Assembly: GCF_018145655.1 (NCBI RefSeq) | Contig: NZ_JAGSSY010000002.1 | Coordinates: forward strand, 1-64,000 | DNA from: Campylobacter anatolicus | Lineage (GTDB): Bacteria; Campylobacterota; Campylobacteria; Campylobacterales; Campylobacteraceae | Reading direction: 5' to 3' | Length of the DNA: 64,000 nucleotides | Shown: one piece after another, positions 19,833-29,974 of the stretch | How positions within the stretch are numbered: the first letter of the stretch is position 1 | Layout of the letters: each line of letters opens with the position of its first letter | Position numbers and translations under genes: made by a program | The notes under the pieces: model-generated | Database searches by the model: none | The model's input: only the letters and a program-made list of their open reading frames with translations | What the model was told of the DNA's origin: nothing

Positions 19833-21123
19833 AATCTACAAATTTATAGTTATTTTATTTGGATTTTGTCTTAGTTTAATTGCTTCAAATTTAGACTATG
19901 CACTTATAAAAAAGGGCGAAACGGACGATAATACAATGCTGCTTATAGGTGGTATACAAGGTGATGAGCCTGGGGGATTTTTAGCTGCGTCCATTGTTGC
20001 GACTGATTATAACATCACAAAGGGCAGTCTTTGGATTGTGCCTAATCTAAATTTCCCAAGTATCATCAAGCGTTCTCGTGGTACAAAAGGTGATATGAAT
20101 CGTAAATTTGCTCACATTGACGCAGACGATCCAGACTTTAATGCCGTTATGCGTATTAAAGATATTATAAATGATAAAAACGTATCTTTGGTGCTAAATT
20201 TGCATGATGGCAGTGGCTATTACCGCGAAAAATTTATAAATAAAGATGAGAATCCAAACAAATGGGGTAATACCTGCATAATAGATCAAAGTGGGTTAAA
20301 AGGTGCAAAATACGCTGACTTACAAGGTGTGGCGGAGCGTGTAGCAGGACATATAAATAAAAATTTATTAGAATTAAAGCACGTTTATAGCGTAAAAAAT
20401 ACACACACAGCCGATGGTGATGAGCAGATGTTAAAAAGTCTGACTTATTATGTCATCACACAAGGTAAATCAGCCTTTGCAAATGAGGCCAGCAAGAGCC
20501 TAAACGCCGAGCAACGCACATATTATCACCTTTTGGCTATTGAGGAGTATATGCGTGTTGCAGGGATTGAGTTTGAGCGTCCGTTTGAACTAAATGTTAG
20601 AGATGTCAAACGTGCGATAGAAAAAGAGATCCGTTTAAGCATTTTTGATGATGCTTTTGTGCTAAATATCCACAATTTAAAAGCCGCCCTAAATTACGTG
20701 CCATTTCACAAGAGTAAACTACAATATAGCTCTTCTAATCCTCTAATCGCCGTTATAAAAGATGGGGTAAACTTTAAAGTACAATACGGTAACCGCTTTG
20801 TAACTACACTAAAACCGCAGTATTTTGAGTTTGGCGAACCGCTTAAAAGTATAAATTTAATAGTAGATAACAAAAATATGAGCGTAAGGAGTGGTGAAAA
20901 AGTCGTGGTAAATGATAGTTTTATCGTTCAAAAAGCTAAAAATATACGCACAAATATCATCGGCTTTAATGCAAATTTAAATGATGAAGCAGATCAGTGT
21001 ATCACACGTAAACAGCTAATGTCGTCATATGCGATTGACAAGGATAATAAAACGTATCGTGTGGAGTTTTACAGCACAGTGGATAATAAATTTATGGGTA
21101 TGATTTTAGTGGAGTTTAGATGA
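19819..21123 (+). CDS. pgp1: Peptidoglycan DL-carboxypeptidase, cell-shape determinant
   Basis: M99-family metallo-carboxypeptidase that trims muropeptide tripeptides to dipeptides and is needed for helical shape in C. jejuni (Pgp1, Cj1345c). The 434-residue protein has a signal peptide (FIVILFGFCLSLIAS). The zinc motif is the unusual QxxE form: IGGIQGDEPGG with Gln 47 and Glu 50, and the third ligand His 129 in VLNLHDGSG. The C-terminal half is beta-rich and includes KVVVNDSFIVQKAK. It overlaps both the permease upstream and tsaD downstream (four bases). A normal M14-type enzyme would have His in place of Gln. Confidence 0.9.
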   Translation: MKGIKIYKFIVILFGFCLSLIASNLDYALIKKGETDDNTMLLIGGIQGDEPGGFLAASIVATDYNITKGSLWIVPNLNFPSIIKRSRGTKGDMNRKFAHIDADDPDFNAVMRIKDIINDKNVSLVLNLHDGSGYYREKFINKDENPNKWGNTCIIDQSGLKGAKYADLQGVAERVAGHINKNLLELKHVYSVKNTHTADGDEQMLKSLTYYVITQGKSAFANEASKSLNAEQRTYYHLLAIEEYMRVAGIEFERPFELNVRDVKRAIEKEIRLSIFDDAFVLNIHNLKAALNYVPFHKSKLQYSSSNPLIAVIKDGVNFKVQYGNRFVTTLKPQYFEFGEPLKSINLIVDNKNMSVRSGEKVVVNDSFIVQKAKNIRTNIIGFNANLNDEADQCITRKQLMSSYAIDKDNKTYRVEFYSTVDNKFMGMILVEFR

Positions 21124-22133
21124 TACTTGGCATTGAGAGTAGCTGCGATGACAGTTCTATCGCACTTTTGGGTATTGACGATTTAAATTTAATATACCAT
21201 AAAAAAATTTCGCAAGAACAGCAACATAGTGAATTTGGTGGTGTAGTACCAGAACTAGCCGCCCGTCTTCATACTCAGGCACTTCCGGCTTTGCTTGAGG
21301 GTATCAAGGATAAATTTAACAGCATTCGTGCGATTGCCGTTACAAACGAGCCAGGACTTAGCGTGAGTCTAATCGGTGGCGTGAGTATGGCAAAAGCCTT
21401 AAGTATCGCTTTAAATGTTCCACTCATAGGCGTAAATCACCTTGTAGGACATATCTACTCGCTATTTTTGGATAAGCAAATTCAACTACCGCTTGGTGTA
21501 TTGCTCGTTAGTGGCGGACATACGATGGTGCTTGATATAGATAAAAATGGTGAGATTTCAACGCTTATTGCAACAGGTGACGATAGCTTTGGCGAGAGCT
21601 TTGATAAGGTCGCTAAGATGATGGGGCTTGGTTATCCAGGTGGCGTGATCGTGCAAGAAAACGCCCTAAAGTGCGAAAATAAGGGGCGGTTTAAATTTAG
21701 TGTGCCACTGCTTTATGATAAACGGCTAGAGTATAGCTTTTCAGGGCTTAAAAATCAAGTACGACTAAGCATTGAGAGTGTGAGGGAAGGTAGCGGTGGC
21801 AGGCTTACAAATGCCGATATAGCAGATATTTGCTACGCTTTTGAAGAGACAGCTTGTTTGCATATTATCAATAAGCTTGAAAAGGTTTTTGCTCAGCATA
21901 GATGGAGTAGGTTTGGTATCGTAGGCGGAGCTAGTGCAAACTTAAATTTACGCTCTCGTTTGCAAAATTTATGCGACAAATTTGATTGTGAACTACTCTT
22001 TGCACCGCTTGAGTTTTGCTCGGATAATGCGGCTATGATAGCACGAGTGGGGCGAGAGAAGTTTATAAAAAATGAGTTTATAGAGTATAAAAATTTAAAA
22101 ATTAGCCCTAAAAGTGAGCTAAAATCGCTTTAA
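21120..22133 (+). CDS. tsaD: tRNA threonylcarbamoyladenosine transferase subunit TsaD
   Basis: Transfers the threonylcarbamoyl group to A37 of ANN-reading tRNAs. The 337-residue protein has the ASKHA opening LGIESSCDDSSIAL, the metal-binding GVNHLVGHIYS near residue 105, LLVSGGHTMVLDI near residue 128, and VGGASANLNLR near residue 265. ATG 21120 overlaps the pgp1 stop, completing the same pgp1-tsaD pair seen as Cj1345-Cj1344. Confidence 0.95.
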   Translation: MILGIESSCDDSSIALLGIDDLNLIYHKKISQEQQHSEFGGVVPELAARLHTQALPALLEGIKDKFNSIRAIAVTNEPGLSVSLIGGVSMAKALSIALNVPLIGVNHLVGHIYSLFLDKQIQLPLGVLLVSGGHTMVLDIDKNGEISTLIATGDDSFGESFDKVAKMMGLGYPGGVIVQENALKCENKGRFKFSVPLLYDKRLEYSFSGLKNQVRLSIESVREGSGGRLTNADIADICYAFEETACLHIINKLEKVFAQHRWSRFGIVGGASANLNLRSRLQNLCDKFDCELLFAPLEFCSDNAAMIARVGREKFIKNEFIEYKNLKISPKSELKSL

Positions 22134-22344
22134 ATTTAGTATATTTTAAGCAATTTATATATGCAAACTAAACGATTATCTGGGGAGCTTTATACAATGA
22201 TAGAGTGTAAAAGATAATATATAAAAGTATGACAGCTTTGAGTTTGAAATTTAGATTTAGTTTTATGTGTGTGGAGATTTTGAGAAAATTTATAATTTTA
22301 AGCTTTTGTATTTAACAATTTGTCGTTTCAAATATAGCAAATCA

Positions 22345-22980
22345 TCATAAAATATCTCTTGGTCTATAAATTTCAATGTCCCTATCGCTACTTTGAGCCA
22401 TTTTTATCGCAGCTTTTGCGATACTTTCACCACTAAGAGGCTGATAGCCTGTGAGTAAATTTGTAGGCATAAATTTAAATATATTTATAAGCAGTCTTTC
22501 GCCAAGCCTAGCGTCATCTCTTTTACCATCTATGAGTGGCGAACGCACGATATGAACGCTCTTAAAGCCGATCTCACTTATAGCTCTTTCAGTCTCGCCT
22601 TTTATACGTAGGTAAAAGCTCTTCGAGCTTACATCTGCACCAAATGATGAAAATAGCACAAATTTAGTCACGCCTACATTTTTACCCCATTTTGCGAGAC
22701 TTACAACGTAATCAAAATCAACTTTTTTAAAATTTTCACGTGTTTTTGCCTGTTTTATAGTCGTTCCTAAAGCACAAAAGATCTCATTTATCTCAAATCT
22801 TGGCTCACTCAAAATTTCATCAAAATTTATAATCTTTTCAACTAATTTCTCGTGTCTAAAGCCAAACTCTCGACGCACGAAAATATAAATTTTTGCGTAT
22901 CGCTTGTCACTACAAAGCTGTCTGACGATCTCGCGTCCAACGACTCCACTTGCACCTACTACCAAAGCATTTTTAAGCAT
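22345..22980 (-). CDS. NAD(P)-binding Rossmann-fold oxidoreductase (TIP30/YbjT-like)
   Basis: Atypical short-chain dehydrogenase-like protein of 211 residues; function not known. The N-terminal LVVGASGVVGREIVRQL is a dinucleotide-binding motif. CALGTTIKQAKTRENFKKVD near residue 68 and VLFSSFGADVSSKSFYLRIKG near residue 107, with a Tyr-Lys spacing, resemble the TIP30/HTATIP2 group. Its divergent orientation relative to dcd leaves 120 bases between them for two promoters. It carries no signal peptide. Confidence 0.75.
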   Translation of the reverse strand: MLKNALVVGASGVVGREIVRQLCSDKRYAKIYIFVRREFGFRHEKLVEKIINFDEILSEPRFEINEIFCALGTTIKQAKTRENFKKVDFDYVVSLAKWGKNVGVTKFVLFSSFGADVSSKSFYLRIKGETERAISEIGFKSVHIVRSPLIDGKRDDARLGERLLINIFKFMPTNLLTGYQPLSGESIAKAAIKMAQSSDRDIEIYRPRDIL

Positions 22981-23100
22981 GTTTTATCCTTTAAATTTTT
23001 ATTGATATTATCAAAATTAATTTAACAATACTATTTAAATAAAAATTTATACGGCTTTTTGAATAAATTTGTTATAATCAAGCTAAAATAAAGGATAAAA

Positions 23101-23661
23101 ATGGGACTAAAAAGCGATAAATGGATACGCCAAATGAGTCTGGAAAAGGCGATGATCGTGCCGTTTTGCGAAGAGCAAGTTGGTCACGGAGTAGTAAGCT
23201 ATGGCGTGAGTAGCTACGGCTATGACATACGTGTCGGAAATGAGTTTAAAATTTTTACAAATATCGGTGGAACGGTTGTCGATCCAAAGAATTTTGATGA
23301 GAAAAATGTAGTGGATTTTGAGGGTGATATCTGCATAGTACCACCAAACTCGTTTGCACTGGCTCGGACTATTGAGTATTTTAATATGCCTGATGATGTT
23401 TTAGCTATTTGTCTTGGCAAAAGCACCTATGCAAGATGTGGAATAATCGTCAACGTGACTCCTTTTGAGCCTGGATTTAAGGGGCATATAACGATTGAAA
23501 TTTCAAACACAACACCACTACCTGCAAAAATTTATGCAAATGAAGGTATAGCTCAAGTACTGTTTTTGCAAGGCGATGAGCCGTGCGAAGTAACGTATGC
23601 GGATAAGAAAGGGAAGTATCAGGCACAAGAGGGGATAACTCTACCACGCATTTTAAAATAG
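23101..23661 (+). CDS. dcd: dCTP deaminase
   Basis: Deaminates dCTP to dUTP for thymidylate synthesis. The 186-residue trimeric enzyme shows [14 protein letters not shown] near residue 37, [24 protein letters not shown] near residues 101-124 (split here as [11 protein letters not shown] and TPFEPGFKG), the catalytic Glu in HITIEISN, and [10 protein letters not shown]-type termination (QAQEGITLP). The start follows AAAGGAT. It is a single gene with its own promoter region. Confidence 0.94.
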   Translation: MGLKSDKWIRQMSLEKAMIVPFCEEQVGHGVVSYGVSSYGYDIRVGNEFKIFTNIGGTVVDPKNFDEKNVVDFEGDICIVPPNSFALARTIEYFNMPDDVLAICLGKSTYARCGIIVNVTPFEPGFKGHITIEISNTTPLPAKIYANEGIAQVLFLQGDEPCEVTYADKKGKYQAQEGITLPRILK

Positions 23662-23672
23662 ATTTTGGCTTT

Positions 23673-23756
23673 GAGTTTTAGTTTTATACTGCGTTAAATG
23701 TCTCTTTCTTGCAAACTATATGTGTTTATTTGTCGCACCGTCTAAAACTAAAACTC
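23673..23756. repeat. Perfect 14-bp inverted repeat with a 56-base spacer
   Basis: GAGTTTTAGTTTTA at 23673-23686 is exactly complementary to the arm at 23743-23756, just downstream of dcd. The spacer is too long for a classical terminator. It may be a long-loop RNA hairpin in the dcd 3' region or the ends of something lost. Confidence 0.5.
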
Positions 23757-23822
23757 TTTATCAAAATAGATGGAATTTGTAAAATTGATAGGTTATTGTT
23801 TTAAATTTAAGTGGTATGGTAT

Positions 23823-23859
23823 TTTTACTTCAAACAAGATGAATTTTTATGAAGTAAAA
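23823..23859. promoter_or_regulatory. Inverted repeat upstream of pseB
   Basis: TTTTACTTCA at 23823-23832 pairs perfectly with TGAAGTAAAA at 23850-23859 across a 17-base loop, about 90 bases before the pseB start. There is no following U tract, so it may be an operator or leader hairpin rather than a terminator. Confidence 0.4.
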
Positions 23860-23945
23860 GAGTTTAATGAGTGCAAATGGATAAAAATTTAACAAAGTAT
23901 CAAGCAAAGACATAAACCACTAAAAGCAAGCCATAAAAAGGATAA

Positions 23946-26062
<2,117 letters not shown>

Positions 26063-26063
26063 G

Positions 26064-26783
26064 ATGAGTGAAAATTTATACAAACAAGCTTACAATAACA
26101 ACACAAAGTGTCTTTGCATTATCCCAGCCAGAGGCGGTAGCAAACGCATACCACGCAAAAATATCAAAGACTTTTGCGGACTTCCACTCATCGCTTATAG
26201 TATAAAAGCGGCTTTAAATTCGCAAGTTTTTACCGATGTTATCGTTAGCACTGATGATGATGAGATAGCGAGTGTCGCCCTTAAATATGGTGCAAAAGTG
26301 CCGTTTATAAGAGAGACAAATTTAAGTGATGATTACGCTACAAGTAGTGATGTTGTGCGTGATGTGATAATAAAATTTGGTGATAGATTTGATGAAATTT
26401 GCTGTATTTACGCCACAGCACCGCTTTTAACAGATGAAATTTTACGTAGGGCATATGTTAAATTTAAAGAAACAAATGCTGAGTTTTTATTCTCTGCCAC
26501 TGAGTTTGCATTTCCTATCCAACGTGCGATAAAACTTGATAAAAACTCTCGTGTAAGTATGTTTTATCCACATTTTGAGCACACTCGTTCACAGGATTTA
26601 GAAGCAGCTTATCATGATGCAGGGCAGTTTTATTTTGGTAAAAAGTCTGCTTGGCTCACACAAAAATCAATATTTGCACCGCATTCAGTGGCGTTTTTAC
26701 TTCCACGAAATTTAGTCTGTGACATAGATACACCTGATGATTTTGAATTTGCTAAAAAGCTTTATCAAATAAACTCAATCTAG
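26064..26783 (+). CDS. pseF: Pseudaminic acid cytidylyltransferase
   Basis: Activates pseudaminic acid with CTP to give CMP-Pse, the donor for flagellin glycosylation. The signature IIPARGGSKRIPRKNIKDF lies near residue 20 and the metal-binding pair in VIVSTDDDEIA near residue 62; CDIDTPDDFEFAKKL closes the protein. An earlier in-frame TTG at 26034 lies inside pseC, so ATG 26064, one base after the pseC stop, is the better start. NeuA-type specificity for other nonulosonates is excluded only by the surrounding pse genes. Confidence 0.92.
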   Translation: MSENLYKQAYNNNTKCLCIIPARGGSKRIPRKNIKDFCGLPLIAYSIKAALNSQVFTDVIVSTDDDEIASVALKYGAKVPFIRETNLSDDYATSSDVVRDVIIKFGDRFDEICCIYATAPLLTDEILRRAYVKFKETNAEFLFSATEFAFPIQRAIKLDKNSRVSMFYPHFEHTRSQDLEAAYHDAGQFYFGKKSAWLTQKSIFAPHSVAFLLPRNLVCDIDTPDDFEFAKKLYQINSI

Positions 26784-27015
26784 CACTAAATACAATAACC
26801 AGCCACTTCAAAAATGAGCCAATCTTACAAAATAACTTGCTATCGCCATTGATAAAGATAAAACTAATGTGTAAAGCTTTGATGATAGCTTATAAGTATA
26901 AAAGGCACACTAGCAAAGATATAAAAAGTATCAAAATTGATCTATAAATTTATAGTAAAACTTTGTCTTTGTTATAAAATTTGATAAAATACTTACAAAA
27001 ATAGCAAGGTATTTT

Positions 27016-27885
27016 ATGAAATTTGAAAGCCTTTTAAATTTAAAAACACTCATCCGCACCGATAGCTCCGCACTCATCGGACACGGACACATCAGACGAG
27101 ACCTTGTTTTAGCCACCAAATTTAAAGATATTAGCTTTGCTTGTTTACCCTTAAATGGAAATTTGATAGATGAGATAAAATATCCGGTTTTTACTCTACA
27201 AAATGGCGATATAAATGAGCTAATAGATATCATAAATGAGCAAAATTTTGAGCTTGTCATCATAGATCACTACGGTATAGACGCAAAGGATGAAAAGGCG
27301 ATCAAAGAGCGAACTGACGCATTTTTGATGAGCTTTGATGATAATTATAAAAGGCATTTTTGTGATGCAGTGCTAAATGTAAATTTATACGCCGATACAC
27401 TACGCTATGCTACGCTAACACCGCCAGATACGCAAATTTATGCAGGGCGTGAGTATCTGCTAGTTAGAGATGAATTTTATGTGGAGCGTGATATAAAGCG
27501 AGAGAAAATTTATGACTTTTTCATAGGACTTGGTGGAACTGATGTGCTAAATTTATCTGCTAAAATAGCACAAAATTTATTAGATAAAAACTATAAAATA
27601 GCCATTATCACAACATCGGCAAACACTCATTTAAATGAGCTTTTAGATCTTGAAAAACGATATAAAAATTTAAATATCTTCATAAACTCCAACGAGATAG
27701 CAAAGCTTATGAATAAAAGTCGTGAGCTTATCATCTCAGCTAGTTCAATGGTAAACGAAGCGATCGTGTTAGGAGCGAAATTTAAAGCGATAAAAACTGC
27801 AGATAATCAAAACGAGATCTATCAATGGCTAAAAGATAACAACTATGAAGTGTATGAGAGCGATGAGGTATGTGCGAACTTATAA
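27016..27885 (+). CDS. pseG: UDP-2,4-diacetamido-2,4,6-trideoxy-L-altropyranose hydrolase
   Basis: Removes UDP from the diacetamido sugar before condensation with PEP. The 289-residue GT-B-fold protein opens with LIRTDSSALIGHGHIRRDLVLA, the donor-side motif with catalytic His, has LVIIDHYGIDAKDEK near residue 77, and a nucleotide-binding ELIISASSMVNEAIVLGAKF near residue 236. The 232 bases before it hold no gene and may carry an internal promoter. Its 3' end overlaps pseH by 16 bases. Confidence 0.92.
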   Translation: MKFESLLNLKTLIRTDSSALIGHGHIRRDLVLATKFKDISFACLPLNGNLIDEIKYPVFTLQNGDINELIDIINEQNFELVIIDHYGIDAKDEKAIKERTDAFLMSFDDNYKRHFCDAVLNVNLYADTLRYATLTPPDTQIYAGREYLLVRDEFYVERDIKREKIYDFFIGLGGTDVLNLSAKIAQNLLDKNYKIAIITTSANTHLNELLDLEKRYKNLNIFINSNEIAKLMNKSRELIISASSMVNEAIVLGAKFKAIKTADNQNEIYQWLKDNNYEVYESDEVCANL

Positions 27886-28490
27886 ATTTTACACATCTTA
27901 ATGATTGCGAAGCAATGATGGTGTGGCAGTGGCGAAACGATGAGCGTGTAGCAAAGTATATGAAAACTAAATTTATAAGCTTTAAAAATCATCTAAATTT
28001 TATAAAAAATTTAAAAAACGATACGAGCAAAAGGTATTTTCTACTTAAAAGTGGTGGCATTTATATCGGCGTGGTTGATTTTATCGGCATTAGAAATGAT
28101 ATTTGTGAGTTTGGGATCTATGCAAATCCAAATATTTTTAGTGTTGGTAAAATACTAATGCATACTGTTTTAGCATATGCATTTAAAATTTTAAATGTAA
28201 AAATTATCAAAGCTTACGCTTATAACGAAAATCAAAAGGCGATCGCACTTTATAAGCTATTTAAATTTGAGATTACAGAATATGATAGTGAGATAACTAG
28301 ACTAGAATTAAGGAGAGAAGCTGTGCAAATACTAATGAAAAACTATAAATTTTTAAATAATGATGAAAATAAGCAGATACTAGAAATAAGAAATTTAGAA
28401 TATATTAGAAACATGAGTTTAAATGATAAAGTTATAGATTTTAACAATCATATAAAATGGATTAAAGATGGTATGGGGGGGGGCAAATAA
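27870..28490 (+). CDS. pseH: PseH N-acetyltransferase fused to the start of a second GNAT domain, ended early at a poly-G tract
   Basis: Residues 1 to about 150 form a GNAT acetyltransferase matching PseH, which N-acetylates UDP-4-amino-sugar at C4 using acetyl-CoA. Landmarks are MMVWQWRNDERVAKYMKTKF, KNHLNFIKNL, IYIGVVDFIGI and AYAYNENQKAIALYKLFKFE. PseH is usually about 155-160 residues. Here the frame runs on without a stop into a second, similar domain that begins around residue 152 (LEIRNLEYIRNMSLNDK) and ends at TAA 28488-28490 right after nine G. Thus the first domain should be active as sequenced, with a truncated tail of about 50 residues. Start ATG 27870 lies inside pseG. Confidence 0.85.
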   Translation: MCELINFTHLNDCEAMMVWQWRNDERVAKYMKTKFISFKNHLNFIKNLKNDTSKRYFLLKSGGIYIGVVDFIGIRNDICEFGIYANPNIFSVGKILMHTVLAYAFKILNVKIIKAYAYNENQKAIALYKLFKFEITEYDSEITRLELRREAVQILMKNYKFLNNDENKQILEIRNLEYIRNMSLNDKVIDFNNHIKWIKDGMGGGK

Positions 28491-28857
28491 CACTTACCTA
28501 GCTGTCTTTGAAAACGATAAAATTTGTGGTGGTATAAATTTGGTTTGCAAAGATAAAGTTTATAGTTGGGGTCTGTTCTTTAAGCCACAAACTAATTCAT
28601 TTTTAATATCTTCTTGCACTTTTTCATTTTTAAATTTTGCTTTTAAAAATACTAATGAGCTTACGGCTTTAGTAAAAAATAATAATCAAAGTGCACTAAA
28701 ATTTGATAAAAGTTTTGGCTTTTTAGAGTTTAAAAAAGATGAAAATCTTACATTTTTAAAGCAGAGCATTAAAGAGTGGAATGATCACAAAAACACAAAA
28801 TTAATGCAAAGAGTTGCTAAAATTTCCCAAGAGTTTGATATAAGAATTTTAATTTAG
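28323..28857 (+). pseudogene. Phase-variable second PseH-like acetyltransferase domain, currently out of frame
   Basis: This region encodes a second GNAT-like domain split between two frames at the G tract: first IRNLEYIRNMSLNDKVIDF and NHIKWIKDG, then TYLAVFENDKICGGINLVC, WGLFFKPQTNSFL and ALVKNNNQSALKFDKSFGF. The order follows the PseH pattern of IRN..., NHI..., GG/GVID..., N-NQ-A...F-K-FGF. GTG 28323 has AAGGAG at 28310-28315, seven bases upstream, so the domain could also be translated separately from pseH. With eight G the frames join: 328 residues from 27870, or 177 from 28323. I treat it as phase-OFF rather than dead, because no other lesion is seen. Confidence 0.75.
28475..28483 (+). 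repeat. Homopolymeric tract of nine G, probable phase-variation switch
   Basis: Nine consecutive G in a very AT-rich coding region, inside the second acetyltransferase domain. With nine G the pseH frame reads ATG GGG GGG GGC AAA TAA and stops. Removing one G (or adding two) gives GCA AAT AAC and continues through the second domain. Slipped-strand G tracts of this kind control surface-structure genes in Campylobacter. Confidence 0.88.
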
Positions 28858-28919
28858 ATTCTTAGTTAATAATCGTAATTTATGCTAAAATGACAAAAAT
28901 ATAATTTTTGAGAAAATTT

Positions 28920-29948
28920 ATGAAAATAGCAAATTTTGACACAGATAAAAAGGTATTTATCATCGCTGAACTCTCGGCAAATCATAGCGGAAGTTTAAAA
29001 ACTGCAGTTGATACGATAAAAGCAGCAGCACGTGCAGGAGCAGACGCGATCAAGCTCCAGACCTACACGCCCGATAGTCTGACGCTAAACTCGAGAAAAG
29101 ATGACTTTATGATAAAAGGTGGACTTTGGGATAGAGCAAATTTATATGAGCTTTACGCCAAAGCTCTCACGCCTAGGCAGTGGCACAGTGAGCTTTTTAA
29201 AGTTGCTCGTGATGAAGGACTTATCTGTTTTTCTAGTCCGTTTTGTGATGATGACGCCGACTTTTTAGAGCAGTTTGACCCACCTGCGTATAAAGTGGCT
29301 AGTTTTGAAGCAAACGATGTGGATTTTATCAAACATATCGCAAAAAAGGGTAAGCCGGTGATAATCTCAACAGGAATAGCTACAAAAGATGAGATAGCTG
29401 ATTCTATAAATGCGTGTAAAGCGGTGGGTAATGATAAAATTGCACTTTTAAAATGCACCTCAAGCTATCCAGCTCCATTTAGCGAGATGAATCTACGCAC
29501 GATAGAGACGATGAGACGTGAGTTTGGCGTAACGATTGGCTTTTCAGACCATACGCTTGGTATTGTAGCTCCGGTTGTAGCGGTAAGCCTTGGGGCTAGG
29601 ATAGTTGAGAAGCACTTTATACTTGATAAGAGCATTAAAAGCGTAGATATGGCATTTTCGCTTGATGAAGCAGAGTTTTCTCAAATGGTTAAAGCTGTTA
29701 AAGACACAGAAGCGTTGCTAGGCGAAGCGAGTTTTAAGCTAAGCGAAAAAGCTCTACACAATCGCCGTTTCGCACGTTCGCTATATGCAAGTGCCGATAT
29801 AAAAATGGGTGAACCCTTCACAAGTGAAAATATCCGTAGTGTGCGACCAGGATATGGGCTACATCCTAAATTTAAAAAAGAGCTACTAGGCAAAATAGCC
29901 AAACGAAATATAAAATTTGGCGACAGGATAAGCAAAGATGATATTTAA
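28920..29948 (+). CDS. pseI: Pseudaminic acid synthase
   Basis: Condenses the 6-deoxy diacetamido altrose with PEP to form pseudaminic acid. The protein is NeuB-like with a C-terminal antifreeze-type SAF domain: VFIIAELSANHSGSLKTA opens the TIM barrel, DAIKLQTYTPDSLTL is near residue 42, LLKCTSSYPAPFSEMNL near residue 174, IGFSDHTLG near residue 200, and RSLYASADIKMGE marks the SAF domain near residue 280. I use ATG 28920 rather than the TTG at 28908, since it gives the conserved opening. It follows the phase-variable domain by about 60 bases. Confidence 0.95.
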   Translation: MKIANFDTDKKVFIIAELSANHSGSLKTAVDTIKAAARAGADAIKLQTYTPDSLTLNSRKDDFMIKGGLWDRANLYELYAKALTPRQWHSELFKVARDEGLICFSSPFCDDDADFLEQFDPPAYKVASFEANDVDFIKHIAKKGKPVIISTGIATKDEIADSINACKAVGNDKIALLKCTSSYPAPFSEMNLRTIETMRREFGVTIGFSDHTLGIVAPVVAVSLGARIVEKHFILDKSIKSVDMAFSLDEAEFSQMVKAVKDTEALLGEASFKLSEKALHNRRFARSLYASADIKMGEPFTSENIRSVRPGYGLHPKFKKELLGKIAKRNIKFGDRISKDDI

Positions 29949-29974
29949 AATTCAGATCACAAAAAGGAGCTAAG

